A stretch of DNA of 64,000 bases from Staphylotrichum longicolle (GCA_019096155.1 JAHCVI010000003.1:4526001-4590000); one strand, 5' to 3'. Shown: positions 1 to 13,377, numbered from the stretch's first letter. Notes: a model not told the origin generated them from the sequence alone. Numbers and translations: made by a program.

Positions 1-3000
1 GGCAATGGTGTCGTTCTCCTGGCAGATGCAGAGCGCGAGAAGCTCGAGGAACCTGTCCAGCATGTACTCGAGAGCGTCAAAGTAATGGGTAAAGAGTGTG
101 ATCATGTTGCGGAGCGCCTGGATCATGGTGGTGGACAGCCAGACCGAGAGCTCTTCGTGGTTCAGCGCGTTGGTCATCTCGGGCCGTGACCGGAGGACCA
201 TGAAGATGGGGTACAGCTGCTGCCGCCAGAGGATATCCCAGAACTCCGAAGGGAAATCGCCGCCGTACCGCAGGAGCGTCTCGAAGAAGTAGTTGAGAGC
301 GTTCGACCGCACCTCGAGGTCCTCTCCGGTCATGAGCACGTCGTGGAAGGCAAAGAGAACCGGGAACCAAAAGCCTTCCTCGACCGAAGTGCGACTCTGC
401 TGTGTTGGCGACTTGACGTTCGCCTCGGACTGACCAGCGGGGGACTTGTGCGACAGCGGGCATTCGGGCGTCTTGAGCATTGTCGGGATGATCGACTTCA
501 ACGTCTCCATGGCCTGCAGGCTCTTCTTCTGGAACCTCATGTTCTTGGAGAACTCGGTGAGGCAGACAATGAGATCGGTGAAGGCACCCTGCGAGATAAC
601 GACGCCGAACCTGGTCTTGTAGACCTGTGTGACGTTCTCGAACGCCAGATTGACGATGCTCTCATACGGCTCCCTTGCCGCCACGGTAAAGACGCCAAAC
701 ATGGTCCGCCAGCCGGACCGAATGTTTTCACCCCTGGCCTGGATCATCTGGATGAGGCAGCGGAGGATCATGTCCTTGACCGACACGTTGTTCGAATTCG
801 ACATGACATGCTCAAACGGCTTGAGGAAGTCCTTCTGAAACTTGAACCCTGCCAGCTCCTCGATCTCCATGAAGCGCATCGACAGCTGACGGAGCGAATC
901 CAGCGCGAAAAAGACAATGGCCGTGTTGGCGTGGCAGCCAACCTTGTTGAAGTGCTCTCCGAGAACATCCCAGATGTGGCTCCACTCGAACCTGACACGC
1001 GTCATGTTGTAGTAGCTGATCTCGACAATCTTCTGGAGACTGTATGTCCGGGGAGAGTCGTTGGACCCAGACACCCTGATCTCGTCCCAGCTCACTTCGG
1101 TCAGAGCCCGAGCAAAGTGGATGATGGCGTCCATCGAGAGATTGGCCGTGTTTGTGAATATCCTGTCGACGCTCCTGATGACCTCATCGGATCTACTTTC
1201 GAGTGCTATTTCCAGCGACACGCCTTGGGGACCCGTGTGTGCCCGTGGCCGGTTTCTCCTGGCCGAAGAGGTGGATTTGCGCGAGTCAGCGGTTTCTGTT
1301 CGATGCGGCGGTGGCACAAATCGTGCTCTGGAGACGTCGGGAACCGCGCTCTCGTCTACGCCTCCCGATATCAACTGGAGCCGATCCAACTGGCTGATGC
1401 ACAGAAGCACATCCTTCCACGACTCCTTGAGGTGGTTACCCTCTGTCTGAGCAAGCTCCAGCAACACCTTCAAGGCCTCGACATTCTTGGCCTGCATCTC
1501 CCTCGGGTTGTTGAGGTTGGCCGTATTCTTGAGCACCGAAATGAAGGCCTCTCGAGGGGTGGAGAGATCGAACAGGCAGGCGATCTTGGTTGCCAGCTTC
1601 ATGCCCTCCAAGCAAAGCTTGTTGACGTCAAGGTTGTGCGTCTTTTGGATGAGGCTCGAAAGCGCCGAAAAGAACGACATCCACGTTGCGTCGAACATGG
1701 GGCCGGCGTGCTTGAACGAGGTTGCCGAGATGAACCTGGCACCCGCATTGGCGGCGCTCTTTCGTTGGCTGCGGTACAGGTCGCGGAAGAGCTGTTCGGA
1801 CCGCAACGATATCTCTTCGGACTGCTGGACATAGGCTTCTCTCTGCAAATCGCGCCCGACGTTGGAAAACGCCTGTCCGAGCCCGGCGGCAAGCCCCGTT
1901 GCCTGAGCCTGAAGCAACCCAGAAGCCGCAGCCGCCTCTCGCTCGCTCTTCAAGATGATCTCGTTCTTTTGGATGTCCTCGTAGATGCCGATGAGGTACT
2001 CGTCCGGAAGATCGGCGTTGTCGTTGATGCCCCGGTTGTTTTTGAGAAAGTCTTCCTTGGACATCCGCTTCACCACCTTGCTGCTGTGGAGATCTGTGTT
2101 GAGCAAGATGACCGAGTACGCCAGAACGTACGGGGTGTCGGCGTTGGCAAAGGCGTTTGGATTGCCTGTCACGTATCGGTGGGCAAACTTGAGCATGAAT
2201 CGGTCAATCTTCTGAGCCTCTCCTGGCAGCCGGAAGGATTGCAGAAACTCCCGCAGGGCGTCGACAAAACGCTTCTTGCTGAAATCCATCAAGTCCACAA
2301 ACGCGTGCATGGTATCCACGTTCTTTTGGTCGCCCTCGCCAAGATACTCGCCAATCTGTGCTTTATCCAGCCGGTCGTCGCGCAGAAGGAACCGCGCCAC
2401 ATCTTCCGGCTTGTCGCTGGGGATGAAGCCTTCCTTGATGAGCAGCTTGATGCCGTGTTTCGGTTTGAAGTTGAAGACCTTGATGGCGTTGGTCATGGCC
2501 GTCTTTCTGGCCTTTTCCTTTTCCAACTGGTCCGGATCGTCGTCGATAACCGGTGTTGACGGGGCGACGGGTGTCTCCATCCGGGACGCCGTTTCGCTTA
2601 TCGAGGGATCGATCGAATCCCGCACCTCGTCGCTTGAAGGTCGCCGCTGCACATCGCCGACGGCGCCGTTCGCCTCGGGCCTGCCAGGCTGCGACCAGTG
2701 AACCAAGGACCTCAAGGTCTCCACCAGCGAGTCGAGAGCCGCACGCTTCATTACATACTCCTTGGGTATCTCGCCGTCTTGTTCATGGTGTGTCGTAATC
2801 AGAGCAACCGAGAGTGGTGGCGGCAGCACGCTCTTGATCTGCCACTCCCCGCCCGTCCCGGATTTCGCGTGGTTGTCCTCGTACTGTTGCTCCTGGGTGG
2901 GCGTGATCGGTATCGAAGCCGTCGCGAACCTCGACAGATCCTCGACTATCGTCTGGAATATGTTATCCACATTGCGATCGCAGTCATAGTTGAGGTACAT

Positions 3001-4445
3001 CTCCACCAAGGCCCGCGGGTCTTCGGCAAATCTCCTGAGGATGCCCACGAACGTGAGCTTCTGCGACAACGGAGCATTCCTCCGGGCAAGAAGGGCCAGG
3101 TAGATTTCATTCAGGAACACCTCAATCTCGTTCTGAGGGCACGGGATCAGTCAAGGCCCATTGTAGCACAGCGATGTAAACCAACCTTGAATGAAGCCCT
3201 CATGTACTTGAGCATCAACCAGAAAATCTCGCAGCAGACGTCAAAGACCCTGTCCACCGAGCTCGCACCGTTGCGCGTGATGCTCAAACAGAGGTAGTAC
3301 TTGATGGCCTGCAGAAAGCTTGTGGGCTCGTTGTTCTTGGTGTTCCTGATGGTACACAGCGGCGATGTGAAGACGGTGATGTTGTTGTTGAGGAGAGTAT
3401 GGATGAGATGCAGCGAGATCAGCTTGGAACGCATGGGCTGTCCGCGAAGATCGTACAGTTGGTCTGGTGGCAAGACCTTGGTCGAGAGGTTGCAGAAGGA
3501 CCGGAAGACCAGATAAGCGTCCCGTATATAGGCTTCGTCCTCTGCGTCGAGTGATTCGGGTGTTTCCTCTTGGGAGTTCTCCTGGAGGCTCTGCTCCGAC
3601 ACTGACCGCGCAGCCTTCCTCAGGGGCTTGACTTGGCTCACCATAGTGGGGCCGTCACCCAAATGGGAGTCGTCGAAGCTCTTCCGGTGTTCCAAATCCT
3701 TCAATGTAAGCTTGGCACCCGCCTCATCTGCGTCCTTGGGCGGTGCGGCGTCTGACGCGGGCTCGATGGAATCACCGCTCGCCTCCTCGCTGTCGGGCTT
3801 CTCAGACTGCGAGTCCTGGTCATCGGAGCGGTCCACCGCTAGACTGCTCCGGCTCGCCTTGAGTTTGTCCAAGTTTGCCCGGGCCTCCTTCATGTGGATC
3901 CTGGTCTTCACCCGCTCGAACACGGTGCCCACCATCTGCGTGAGGGTGCCCTGGGCCACCTGCTGGTTCGCGGTGCTCCGCGACAGCAGGAAGATGTTGT
4001 AGACCTGGCGTACCGCCTTCAGGAGCCCCGCGCCGTGTACAATGATCTTGTCGTTGAGCACTGCGGCGAGCAGCGACTTGACGATCTGGAGCTGGACCTC
4101 GACCAGGGTCGTCTCGCCCTGGAAGCAGTCGCAGATTGTGTCAATGGCCCGCTCGATGAGGGGCGCCTGCTCGGCGCCATCCTGGCCGGTGGACGCGGGG
4201 GGCGCGGAGAAATACGAGTATGAGATGAGCTTGCCGATGCAGTCGAGGGCGGTCGTGGCAAGGGGGATGGTTCCGGATTTTGTGGCGAGCTGCAAGGGCG
4301 CAAAGACGACCTCGGGATCGGGCAGCTGCTGGTCGTTCTCTTTGATGGCGGCGAGAGCCTTCTCGGCCAGCTCGGCCCAGCTGTTGCGGCCGGCATGCGC
4401 GGCGATGATGTCCAGCGAGGACACCACGAATTTGAGGGAGCTCAT
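1..4445 (-). CDS. SEC7: ARF guanine-nucleotide exchange factor Sec7 (3' end outside window)
   Basis: Sec7 activates ARF GTPases at the trans-Golgi by GDP/GTP exchange and so drives vesicle budding. Exon 1 is 4445-3186 (420 codons) and exon 2 starts at 3132 and stays open to base 1, so at least 1,464 residues are visible of the roughly 1,800-2,000 usual for the family. A 53-nt intron (3185-3133) has a weak GTTGGT donor and a CAG acceptor, phase 0. The N-terminus is the DCB region. The HUS-box sequence NYDCD lies near residue 467. The Sec7 domain spans about residues 620-830, with the catalytic glutamate in the FRLPGEAQKIDRFM motif near residue 725 and the later LLNTDLH motif. The last visible residues (LDRFLELL...CQENDTIA) belong to the C-terminal HDS region. 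It is divergent from PDH E2 across a 1.4-kb intergenic region. A long open frame on the opposite strand (343-2559) is a shadow. Confidence 0.95.
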
Positions 4446-5835
4446 GGCGCGCCCAGCGTTTGGTCTAGGGGCTGATGGCCATCCGCGGGAGCCGGTCAGC
4501 GCATGGAGAGTCGAGATGCGACGCGCGGGGGGGTGAGGAGGGTTCGTGAAGCGGGGGGCGGACGCCGAGTTGTGTCGGGTGGTGCACCGCTGTTGTGGTC
4601 GTCGTTGTGCTGTCTTTGTTTGTTTCTTGGCCGCTTCTTTTTGTCTTTACTGCGGAGGTACGTGGAGGTACGTGGACGCGGCCGAGCTGACGTCGAAATT
4701 CGGGCCTCGCTCGGTTCAAGTCGCTGCAACTAATCTGTAAAGACCGGGGGCACAGCGGAGCAATTGGGACCGGGACCGGGCTGGAGAAATGCGCACACAA
4801 TGCAGCCGCTGGATGCAATTGTTGCTGTGTTTTTTGGTGGCCTGAGATGTCGACTCGGCCTCGTTTCCTCGTGTAGTGCTTCGTGCAGTCGAATCTCGAA
4901 ATTGCGCCCGTGTTGGGGAAGTAATCACTGGAAGATGACAGCAAACCTTCGCGGTCCTGTAACTCGCTGTGGAACCCCCCGTTCCCGAACTGACTGACGC
5001 GGCGCCGCCAGCTGGTCAGCACTGCGCAGCGCGGTCTTGTCCGCGAGCCCGCAAAAACCCCCGACGCAGCCTCGAGCCAGCTTCCTGGTCTTGGCCATCC
5101 CCCGTCGCAAATTCCAGGCTGCAACATCCCTGCCCTGTCAACCCGCTGCAGGGCCCGCTAGGTGGGTTCCGGCAGGTCTCCACCGCCCAAACAGGCCAAC
5201 AAAATGGCTCGCGGAGATGCCCCTGTGGCTGAGCGATTTGAGCAGCCACACCATCCTCAACTTTTGACTGACAGGATATCCAACTTCTCGTGCTGTCAAG
5301 AAGAGAGAAAATGACAATTGATTTTCAAATTATTTTTCGGCCTTATTATTGGCGCCATATCTACTCATCACGGGCCTCGCGTCGGTGAGAAGCATATCTG
5401 TGGCCTCTTTGCATCGCTTGGTGTCCCCTGGACAAACTGTGGCTCGAGGATGGCCAGTGCACCAGTCCGCGATAGCACCGCGCAACGCTGATTGGCGAGT
5501 GGACCCTGCTATCCTTGTTCTGTCCAGATTTTGGTGAACGGAAGCTTAGCTTCCCAACGAGTTGAATCCCACGTCAAAAAAAACTGGTCCCCAACTCACA
5601 TCACCACCATCATCGCCCTCCGGTCTCCGGCTTCCGCTTTTCTCCTCTGCATCCTCTCTGGTCCCTTTTTCTCTCAATTGGCTTTTGCGCCGCGTCGAAG
5701 GGATACTTTCCGGTGCATTTCGCCCTTTCTGTGTCCGCGCCTTTTAGGACCCTTTTTCTTTTCGCAGCGGCGCGCTCAACGCTTTTCCGCCGTCCGCCTT
5801 CCGCCTTTCGCGTCTTTTCTTCCACATCCCCCAAA
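4446..5835. promoter_or_regulatory. Divergent promoter region between SEC7 and PDH E2
   Basis: This 1.4-kb stretch separates two divergently transcribed housekeeping genes, so it should hold both promoters and 5' leaders. The last 250 bases before the E2 start are strongly pyrimidine-rich on the + strand (runs of T and C near 5640-5830), as is common in fungal leaders. I see no convincing TATA box, tRNA or conserved small ORF. Open frames here are short and do not resemble protein families. Confidence 0.6.
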
Positions 5836-7297
5836 ATGCTCGTCCCAGCGATCCGGAGGCAAGCCCTCCAGCACGCCAGGCTTGTGCGCGTCGCAGTCCC
5901 CAGCCTCACAAGATGGTATGCCTCATACCCGCCGCACACCGTTGTCAAGATGCCTGCCCTGTCGCCGACAATGACAGCGGGAAATATTGGCGCGTGGCAG
6001 AAGAAGCCCGGCGACTCCATCTCCCCCGGCGAGGTCCTCGTCGAGATTGAGACAGACAAGGCCCAGATGGACTTTGAGTTCCAAGAAGAAGGTGTCCTTG
6101 CCAAGATCCTGAAGGAGAGTGGTGAGAAGGACGTCGCGGTTGGCAATGTAAGCCTTGTGCACCCCTTCTCCACTCCGCGCATTTGACGGAATCCACTTGG
6201 CCTCTTGAGCGCTAACTTGGCCCCCCACCACAGCCCATTGCCATCCTGGTCGAGGAAGGAACCGATGTCAGTGCCTTCGAGGGCTTCTCGCTCAAGGATG
6301 CCGGCGGCGAGGCTGCTCCCCCTCCGCCCCGAAGAAGGAGGACAAGTCCGAGTCTGCTCCCACCCCGGCGCCGACCCCCGCCCCCGAGCCCGAGGAGACC
6401 GGGCCCAGCGGCAAGCTTGAGACTGCTCTCGACCGTGAGCCCAACGTCTCGGCCGCCGCCAAGAGGCTGGCTGTTGAGAAGGGCGTGTCCCTGACGGGCC
6501 TCAAGGGCACCGGTCCCGCCGGCAAGATCACTGAGGAGGATGTCAAGAAGGCGTCGTCGGCTCCCGCCGCTGGCGCTGCCGCCGTTCCGGGTGCTCAATA
6601 CGAGGACATCCCCATCAGCGGCATGCGCAAGACCATCGCCGCGCGCCTCAAGGAGTCGGTTTCGGAGAACCCTCACTACTTCGTCACCTCGACTCTCTCC
6701 GTCTCGAAGCTCCTGAAGCTCCGCCAGGCCCTGAACAGCTCTTCCGAGGGCAAGTACAAGCTCTCGGTCAATGACTTCCTCATCAAGGCCATGGCCATCG
6801 CCTGCAAGAAGGTCCCTGTCGTCAACAGCTCGTGGCGCGACGGCTACATCCGCCAGTTCAACACGGTCGACGTCTCGGTTGCCGTGTCGACCCCTAACGG
6901 CCTCATCACCCCGATCGTCAAGGGTGTCGAGGGCAAGGGTCTCGAGGGCATTTCGGCTGCCGTCAAGGAGCTCGCCAAGAAGGCTCGCGACAACAAGCTC
7001 AAGCCCGAGGAGTACCAGGGCGGCACCATCAGCATCTCCAACATGGGCATGAACCCGGCCGTTGAGCGCTTCACTGCCGTCATCAACCCTCCCCAGGCTG
7101 CCATCCTGGCCGTCGGCAGCACCAAGAAGGTCGCCGTTCCCGTCGAGTCCGAGGATGGCACGACCGCTGTGCAGTGGGATGACCAGATTGTCGTCACCGG
7201 TAGCTTCGACCACAAGGTCGTCGACGGTGCCGTCGGTGCTGAGTGGATGAAGGAGTTCAAGAAGGTCATTGAGAACCCCCTGGAGCTCCTTCTCTAG
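5836..7297 (+). CDS. Pyruvate dehydrogenase complex E2, dihydrolipoamide acetyltransferase (mitochondrial), with an apparent frameshift
   Basis: E2 moves the acetyl group from lipoyl-lysine to CoA in the mitochondrial pyruvate dehydrogenase complex. The start at 5836 (context CAAAATG) opens a basic presequence. A lipoyl domain follows, with the modified lysine in ETDKAQM (about K75). Next come a Pro/Ala-Glu linker, an E1/E3-binding domain (about 145-180) and the catalytic domain, with the active-site HKVVDG histidine about 28 residues from the C-terminus. Exon 1 is 5836-6147. The 86-nt intron 6148-6233 has a GTAAGC donor and a GCTAAC branch site. Exon 2 is 6234-7297, whose length is 2 mod 3. 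After AGGEAAPPP the frame changes at a CCCC run (6327-6330); one extra C would restore a 458-residue protein that agrees with other ascomycete E2 proteins on both sides. See findings. Confidence 0.93.
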
Positions 7298-10200
7298 ACA
7301 ATCTCGTGACTGGAGAGTGTGTGACTAGCGCAAGGATGCATTGGGGTTGACGGAGGTGAGGGGGCAGTCTAGAACCGGCCCGGCAGGCACTTTAAAACGG
7401 CATGGGTGACGATTCGGTGCAGAACCGGGGGAAAGGGCCCGACGTCGGCCGCAGTCATCGAGGCCATACCGGGCAAAGATGGCTATTCGCACCTGGTAGG
7501 CCATACAGGCCTGCAAACAAAACCGCCCGGGTGGGATGAGCACTCGAGGGCAAGCCTCATCTCGGTGCTGGGAATACAGGATTTTTTTGTCTTGTTATTT
7601 GTACATTGACCTCATATTAATTGCGTTCAGGGTTGTTTAATCGAGCATGGAGTTTGGGCCGTATCCCCTGGGCGTGCCGAGCAGGGCGATGGTCAAGCTT
7701 GATTCGAGCCGAGTTCAATAGATGGTCCTTCAACGTCAACTGGACAACACAAGAAGATCATCCAGACAAGCAGATGTATTGGGATGTGTTTTCTCAAACT
7801 GTAGCCAAACCGCCCCTGAGGGAAACAAGCAGTTATGTATGGAGAGCACGAGTGCAGGATCCCGCGAGCCTGGCAGACACAGCACGGTAACGCAACTTGC
7901 AGTGGTAGGAGCGTTGTGTGGCGCGCTTCAACTCTCTGTCCTGTGCCCCAACATAATGTCAGGACAACACGGATATCACGATAGGCCCCTTGAAGCTGGA
8001 GTGTCCAACCCCTCAGGTCAACATCAAGCCAGGCCAGAACGGATCTCACGGTGGGCTTTTTTGAAGATGAAGTCTCCAAGTTTCAGGGTCAATTGGGAGG
8101 CCACTCCCCGATTCTCGAAGACGAAGACACTCTGGGATCAGGCATTGTTGGAGACATTGCTAACACACAGTGTGCCTACCGGGGACTGAAGTTGAGCATC
8201 TTGACGGCGAGTATCTTCACCGCCGGGGTCCAGATTGCGATAACCAGCGGATGGTACAAAGGCGTGAGCGTCCGGATGGCAAACATGGACCATTACAGAA
8301 TTACCTGGGCCCTTTTTGGTTTTTCTTTTGAGAGGGAGGAGGGAGTTCGTTGTTTCTTGTTTGCGTCAGCCACCGGAGCTCGCCCTTGCTGTCCACGGTG
8401 TCCATATTCGAGCGAGTCAAGACAGCGGGTGTATGTTCACACGCATCAGGTGAAAAGATAGGGATGGGGGAGCTCTAAAGAACCACTGGAGTCTCTCGGC
8501 TGACTGAGCTCCAACTCCATAGAGAGGAATTTCTTCGGCGATACGGAAGATACGGAACGGGGCCGTGACAGCAGCGAGCCTCGTCTCAGAGCAAGCTGTT
8601 GAAACAGAACGCAGGACGTAGCTTCAGCCAGTCAGTACCTGAACTTCGGGGCCTCGTTCGTCCCCCGTCAACCGAAGCCCCACGCAACCCACTGGCAGAT
8701 CCAGTCCGGGCTTCCCGCAAGGACGAACCGGATGCCCTGGAGCGGGCCGGACTTGGGTGGGGAAGTCGTTGTGGAACACCGTGGCGCGGGCATCTCCCTT
8801 TTTATCTCCGAAAATCCCGGCAGGCTGGCACCCGTCGCGTCGACAGACCTGGGATACGAGGTGAAGTCGCAGCAGTGTTGGGGGCGGGGAGGGGCGTTTG
8901 TGTCTCTGGGATCATAGTTGCGAAGGGCACGAGGCCGATTTTGCCCGCTGGTTTCAGAAACAATCGGCAGGAGATGGAAGGTTTTTGCTGTGTTGGCTTC
9001 TCATGATGCCGGGACGCTGGTTTGAGACCATGTTACACAGATTGCGTCGTTTCGAGGATCGTAGCTGGGCACTGTTCGGAGGTTCCCCTGGGCTCGTTGC
9101 GGCGGACACAGTCCAGGACACATCGGGTGTGCAAGTTCCCAAGCTCTCGCAGCACCCGCAATCTCCTCTGGGCAAGTGCCGGACATTGGAATGTTGTTCC
9201 CTCTCCAAGTAGCTTTCATGTTCCTAGGAACTGTTTGCGAGAATCTTGTCGACTTTTGCAAGGAACGGAGTGTGTGGGTGATGGTGGATCACCAAGTCTG
9301 AGGATGGCCGGCATGTCTGTTAAATAAATCCCCTGTATGTCTTTTTCGTTCCCAAAACGATGATGGGACGTTGTCGGTACTGTGGTACACAGTATGTTGT
9401 TGAGGGGTTCGGAGATCGAAATCCTGGCGAGGCTCTAGGGGACCATCAATCTCAACGGGTCCCTGCCAGCGGAACCCCTGATCCCGCTTCACCCAGCCGG
9501 CCGGCCGCGGAGATAATGCCCCCCCAGTGGCGCTAGGTGGCTTGGCGCCGAGCCCGGGCGCCGAAGCCGTTGGGGGTGCCTCTGTTGGAAAGGCACAGCG
9601 GGAGTTTCCGAGGGTTTGGGTGAGCCAGACAGCCCGAGCTCGCTCTCCGATCAAAAAGCAACAAGATGCAAGTCAGCGGCCAGGTACCCCTTGCACGGAG
9701 CGGTTTTCATCCCGCTGACAAGCCGACCGCCACTTGGCAACGTTACTGTAGGAAGGTCAAACCGAGCTGGGACGGACACTGCTCCGTACCAAAGGGAACC
9801 AACCGACGGTTGGGTGACGATTCGCTCTTTAAAAAGGTTTAATGGTCTGCCTGCTCGGTTCTGGGTAAAATCTAGGCCCCGCGCCGTGTGCGTGGAGGAT
9901 GAGGTGCGCCTGCTTTGCGAATGCGAATGGAGAGTCCTGTCTCATTTGCGGCTTCCTGGCTTTCCCCCGCGAAACGGCTTCGACCAATGGCCCGGATTTT
10001 TGTGCCCGACGTTAGCCCAGAAACGGCAAGTGTCGGTGATTAGCTTCCCAGCCCCCGCATTCCGCCCGAGATGCCGATCTAAGGCCATATCCTCGTGGGC
10101 AGGCGCAGCCGCCAGCGCGGGTCGCTCCTGACGAAAAGCCGCGGAAGTGGAAGGGCAAAGTGGATTTGCGGCAGCAGCAACCCTTCGGCCCTTCCAGGCT

Positions 10201-10607
10201 CGACTGCCTGCTCCCACCCGGGGCAGCCACAAAGGGCAAGGGGGGCGCCTTCGGTTTGGATTGGGGCCGAGGGAACACTGACGCGATTGCCCGGTGAAAT
10301 CGTGCACCTTTTTTTCGTTTTCCTTTTTCTCCAAGTGCAGTGCAGCCCTTCTTGGACGGAACATTCTGGTACGGGCACATCTGTGCATCGATCCCTCCGT
10401 CCATCCGTCCATGCCGGCGAGGCACCCGTGGACCTGGGCATCCGCGGACTTTCTCCCGAGTGGGCTGTTTCTCCCTCCAACACCGAACCGACAGCCAGGC
10501 AGGGACGACTTGAGACTCTTCACGGACACCCCGTCGTCCTCCTCTCGTGCCCCGGGCTCCGGGGGCCCCACCAAGATATCGAGTCATCACTGAAGCCGGG
10601 CGCAGAC
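7298..10607. other. Gene-poor interval (3.3 kb)
   Basis: It follows the E2 stop and precedes a Zn2Cys6 regulator. The E2 3' UTR probably occupies the first 300 bases, with T-rich sequence near 7570-7625. Short open frames exist on both strands (for example 7722-8189 and 9942-10574), but none shows a recognisable domain, and overlapping frames have similar lengths, as expected by chance in GC-rich DNA. A pyrimidine-rich tract at about 10307-10332 fits the leader of the downstream gene. I see no transposon or RNA gene. Confidence 0.5.
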
Positions 10608-13377
10608 ATGGTGGACGTTGTGGACGCCGTTGTGGACATGGACGTCGACATGTCCTCGTCGGCCGACGCTGCCCCGCGTGCGACAGCCCCGGTACCGACC
10701 TCACCACTCTCCGCAGCTGGAAGTCCGGGGGCTCTCAAGCTCGCCGAGCCCAGGCGGCGCAACCGACCCGCGCTTTCGTGTATCCAGTGCAGGACGCGCA
10801 AGATCCGCTGCGACCGCAACGAGCCATGCGCCAGCTGCATGAAGTCCAAGATCGTCAACTGCACCTACGAAGAGGCCCGCCGCCCAAAGCCGCGTCTGTG
10901 GAGGCTGTCCCCGGCCCCTGCTGGTGGCCATCACCCCGAACGCTCCCCAACCTCGGCTGACGAGCGAGTGGCCGTCGGCCCGGCTTTCACCTTCCGGGAC
11001 ATGGCGGTGCCGGCCCCGCCCCCAACCTCGAATCCTTCCGGGCCTGGCTCCGGCCCTGCGCCACCCGGCAAGACTCCAGAATCCCTGTCAGCCGCGAGTC
11101 CGCGCGCTCTGCCACACACGCAGCGTGCCGATTCGGCGTGCGGGACTCCGGGGCCGTTAGGCAACACCGCCGCGCTCGCCGAGCGCGTTCGACAGCTGGA
11201 GCAGCAGCTCGCCGATGCCCTGAAGCGCCCAGACTACGGCCCGTCACCGTGCCGCCCGGGCCACGCACCATTATCTCCTGACGACGGCCGCCCATCGTCC
11301 AGGGCGTATGGGACAGGTTCCCTCATGAACGGGAACAGACTCGTAGGTTGCCCTTCCCACGTGCTGCGTTGTTCGTCGGTTCGGTCCTCTGCTGCAAGAT
11401 GACGTCTCCCTCTGGCGGCCGTCTCTCTGTTGCGTCTTATTCCCGTGGAAGCCAAAGTTCCGCCCTGCCGGACAGGAAATCTTGCCACGAACTGTCGGGC
11501 TGACTGTCCGACAGTTTCCCCTGGTTGTCAACGTCGCCGAGCGCATCGAATCGGATCAGCACCCCGACACCCGCTTCCTACTACAGAAATGCAGGAGTCT
11601 AGGCCGGACCATCCTGGCGACGAGGACTGCCACATCGGCGCCCTTACCACTCGGCAAAACGATGCCTTCCAAGGACACAGCCCTCAGGCTAGTAGACGCC
11701 TATTTTCGGACGTTTGAGACTGTGTATAGAATCCTCCACCGGCCTAGCTTTTGGGAAGCATACGGGACGTACTGGGAAACCCCAGATGAGGCCGACCCGG
11801 CTTTTGTGGTGCAATTGCAACTCTGCATGGCCATTGGGACGTGCTTCCAGGACGATGTGGTGGCTTCCCGTCGCTTGGCCGCCCAGTGGATTCATGAAGC
11901 TCAGGTTTGGCTCGTTTCGCACCCCGAGAAGACTCTGGTCAGCTTTGCTGCTCTTCAGGTCATGTGCTTGCTCCATCTGGCCAGGGAGACGTGTGGCGTC
12001 GGGTCTGATTTGGCCTGGATCAGTTCCGGGTCCTTGTTGCGGACTGCAATGCAGCTTGGTCTTCACCGAGACCCGGATAGCCTGTCCAACATGTCTGTGT
12101 TTGCTGCAGAGATGAGAAGACGGCTGTGGGCCACCGTCCTGGAAATTGTCCTGCAGTCCAGCTTAGATTCAGGGGCACCACCGCTCCTGGCCCTAGCAGA
12201 CTTTGACACACGTCCGCCATCCAACTATGACGACGATCAGCTTGCCCCGAACGCCAAGTTTCCTTCAATACCCAGACCCCCCAGCGCTTTCACCCAGACT
12301 ACGGTGCAGCTCGCGCTTCTTCGCTCGTTCCCTGTACGGTTAGCCATTTCACACTATGTCAACCACTTCAGCTCCACAGCCACGTTCGAAGAGACGCTGA
12401 AGTGGAACACCGAGCTGACGAACGCGTGCCGGGCACTGTCGGCCACTTTCCAACCATTTTACGATCCCGCTGGCATCCTGCCCAAGCGTCTCTCGCTGTT
12501 CCAGCTCCGGCTGGCGGAGCACATGGTCCACCGCTTCTTTCTGGCTTTGAACCACCCGTGGCTGTGGTCGGCACATAACAACCCGGCCTACTACTTTGCT
12601 CGGAAGATGTGCGTCGAGACTTCTCTGAAGCTCTATCGGGCCATCGCCACGGGATCCCCCGCTGGCGACTCGGGTACGGCGAGTCAGTCCGACGATTTCA
12701 CGAGGCTCGCTACTTGCGGATTCGGAGCGTTCCGGTCGGTGCCCACATTAGCCGTGCTGACCATTTGTCTCGAGCTCCTATGGCAGGTCCAGGAGGATCG
12801 CTCTTTCAGGCAGAGCATGAGCATCGACCACCCGCTCGACAGGCTGGCGTCCGGAAGCGACACGGACGTGAGCAGCTCCGTTGGCATGAGCATCGGAAGC
12901 GGTGCCGCCCCACGTCAGGAGCTGCTGGAGGCAGTCAAGTATTCGATGGGGTGGACTGAGCGCCGCATTCGGTGCGGAGAGACCAATGTTAAGGGGTACC
13001 TCTTGTTTTCCGCACTGTTGTGCCAGGCTCAGGCACTGCAGCGCGGCGCGTCTGACGCTGAAGTGGAGCGCTTGGTGTTGAACTCCGTCGAGGACGATTT
13101 GAATCGATGCCTGCTCCTTTTGAAGGACGCAGCCGGCCGCGACCCTTCTCTGGCGGCAGCGGTTGGAGCAACCAACGGCGGAGAGACTGCTGTGCCAGAT
13201 GAGGCGACCTCGAAATGGGGTGCCAAATGGGATTTGGAGGACACGGTACGTCGTTCCCCGTCACTCCTCTCACTTGCCGAATCTTGAGGTTATGTTACTA
13301 ACACCCGGCAGGGCGGGGCCCGTGGATTCAACTCTATTTTCAATATTCACGATGCCGCGTTCTTCATTGGCACCTGA
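10608..13377 (+). CDS. Zn(II)2Cys6 transcription factor with fungal-specific TF domain
   Basis: This is a nuclear regulator of the Gal4-type binuclear zinc cluster class. The six cysteines lie at about residues 58, 61, 68, 74, 77 and 85 with C-x2-C-x6-C-x5-C-x2-C-x7-C spacing, preceded by RRRNRPALS. A Pro/Ser-rich linker and a short heptad stretch (LAERVRQLEQQLADALK) lead to the fungal TF middle-homology domain, recognised by LLQKCRSLGRTI, AYFRTFETVYRILHRPSFW and the QLQLCMAIG segment. Exons are 10608-11342, 11515-13245 and 13312-13377, giving 843 residues. Intron 1 (172 nt) has GTAGGT and a GCTGAC branch; intron 2 (66 nt) has GTACGT and TACTAAC. All joins are in phase. The start is the first ATG of an Asp/Val-rich N-terminus; the frame is open upstream, so a longer protein is not excluded. 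The target is unknown. Confidence 0.88.

Noticed and set aside
343..2559. 738-codon open frame on the + strand opposite SEC7
   Set aside because: It is antisense to the Sec7 catalytic domain, has no domain of its own, and arises from GC-rich third positions of the sense gene.
4711..4730. tRNA T-loop-like sequence (GGTTCAAGTCGCTG)
   Set aside because: No matching acceptor stem or anticodon arm about 60-70 bases upstream.
6212..7213. 333-codon - strand frame over PDH E2
   Set aside because: Antisense to the conserved catalytic domain of E2.
8599..10574. Several 100-210-codon frames in the gene-poor interval
   Set aside because: Similar lengths on both strands, no signal peptide, no domain, no intron-like junctions joining them.
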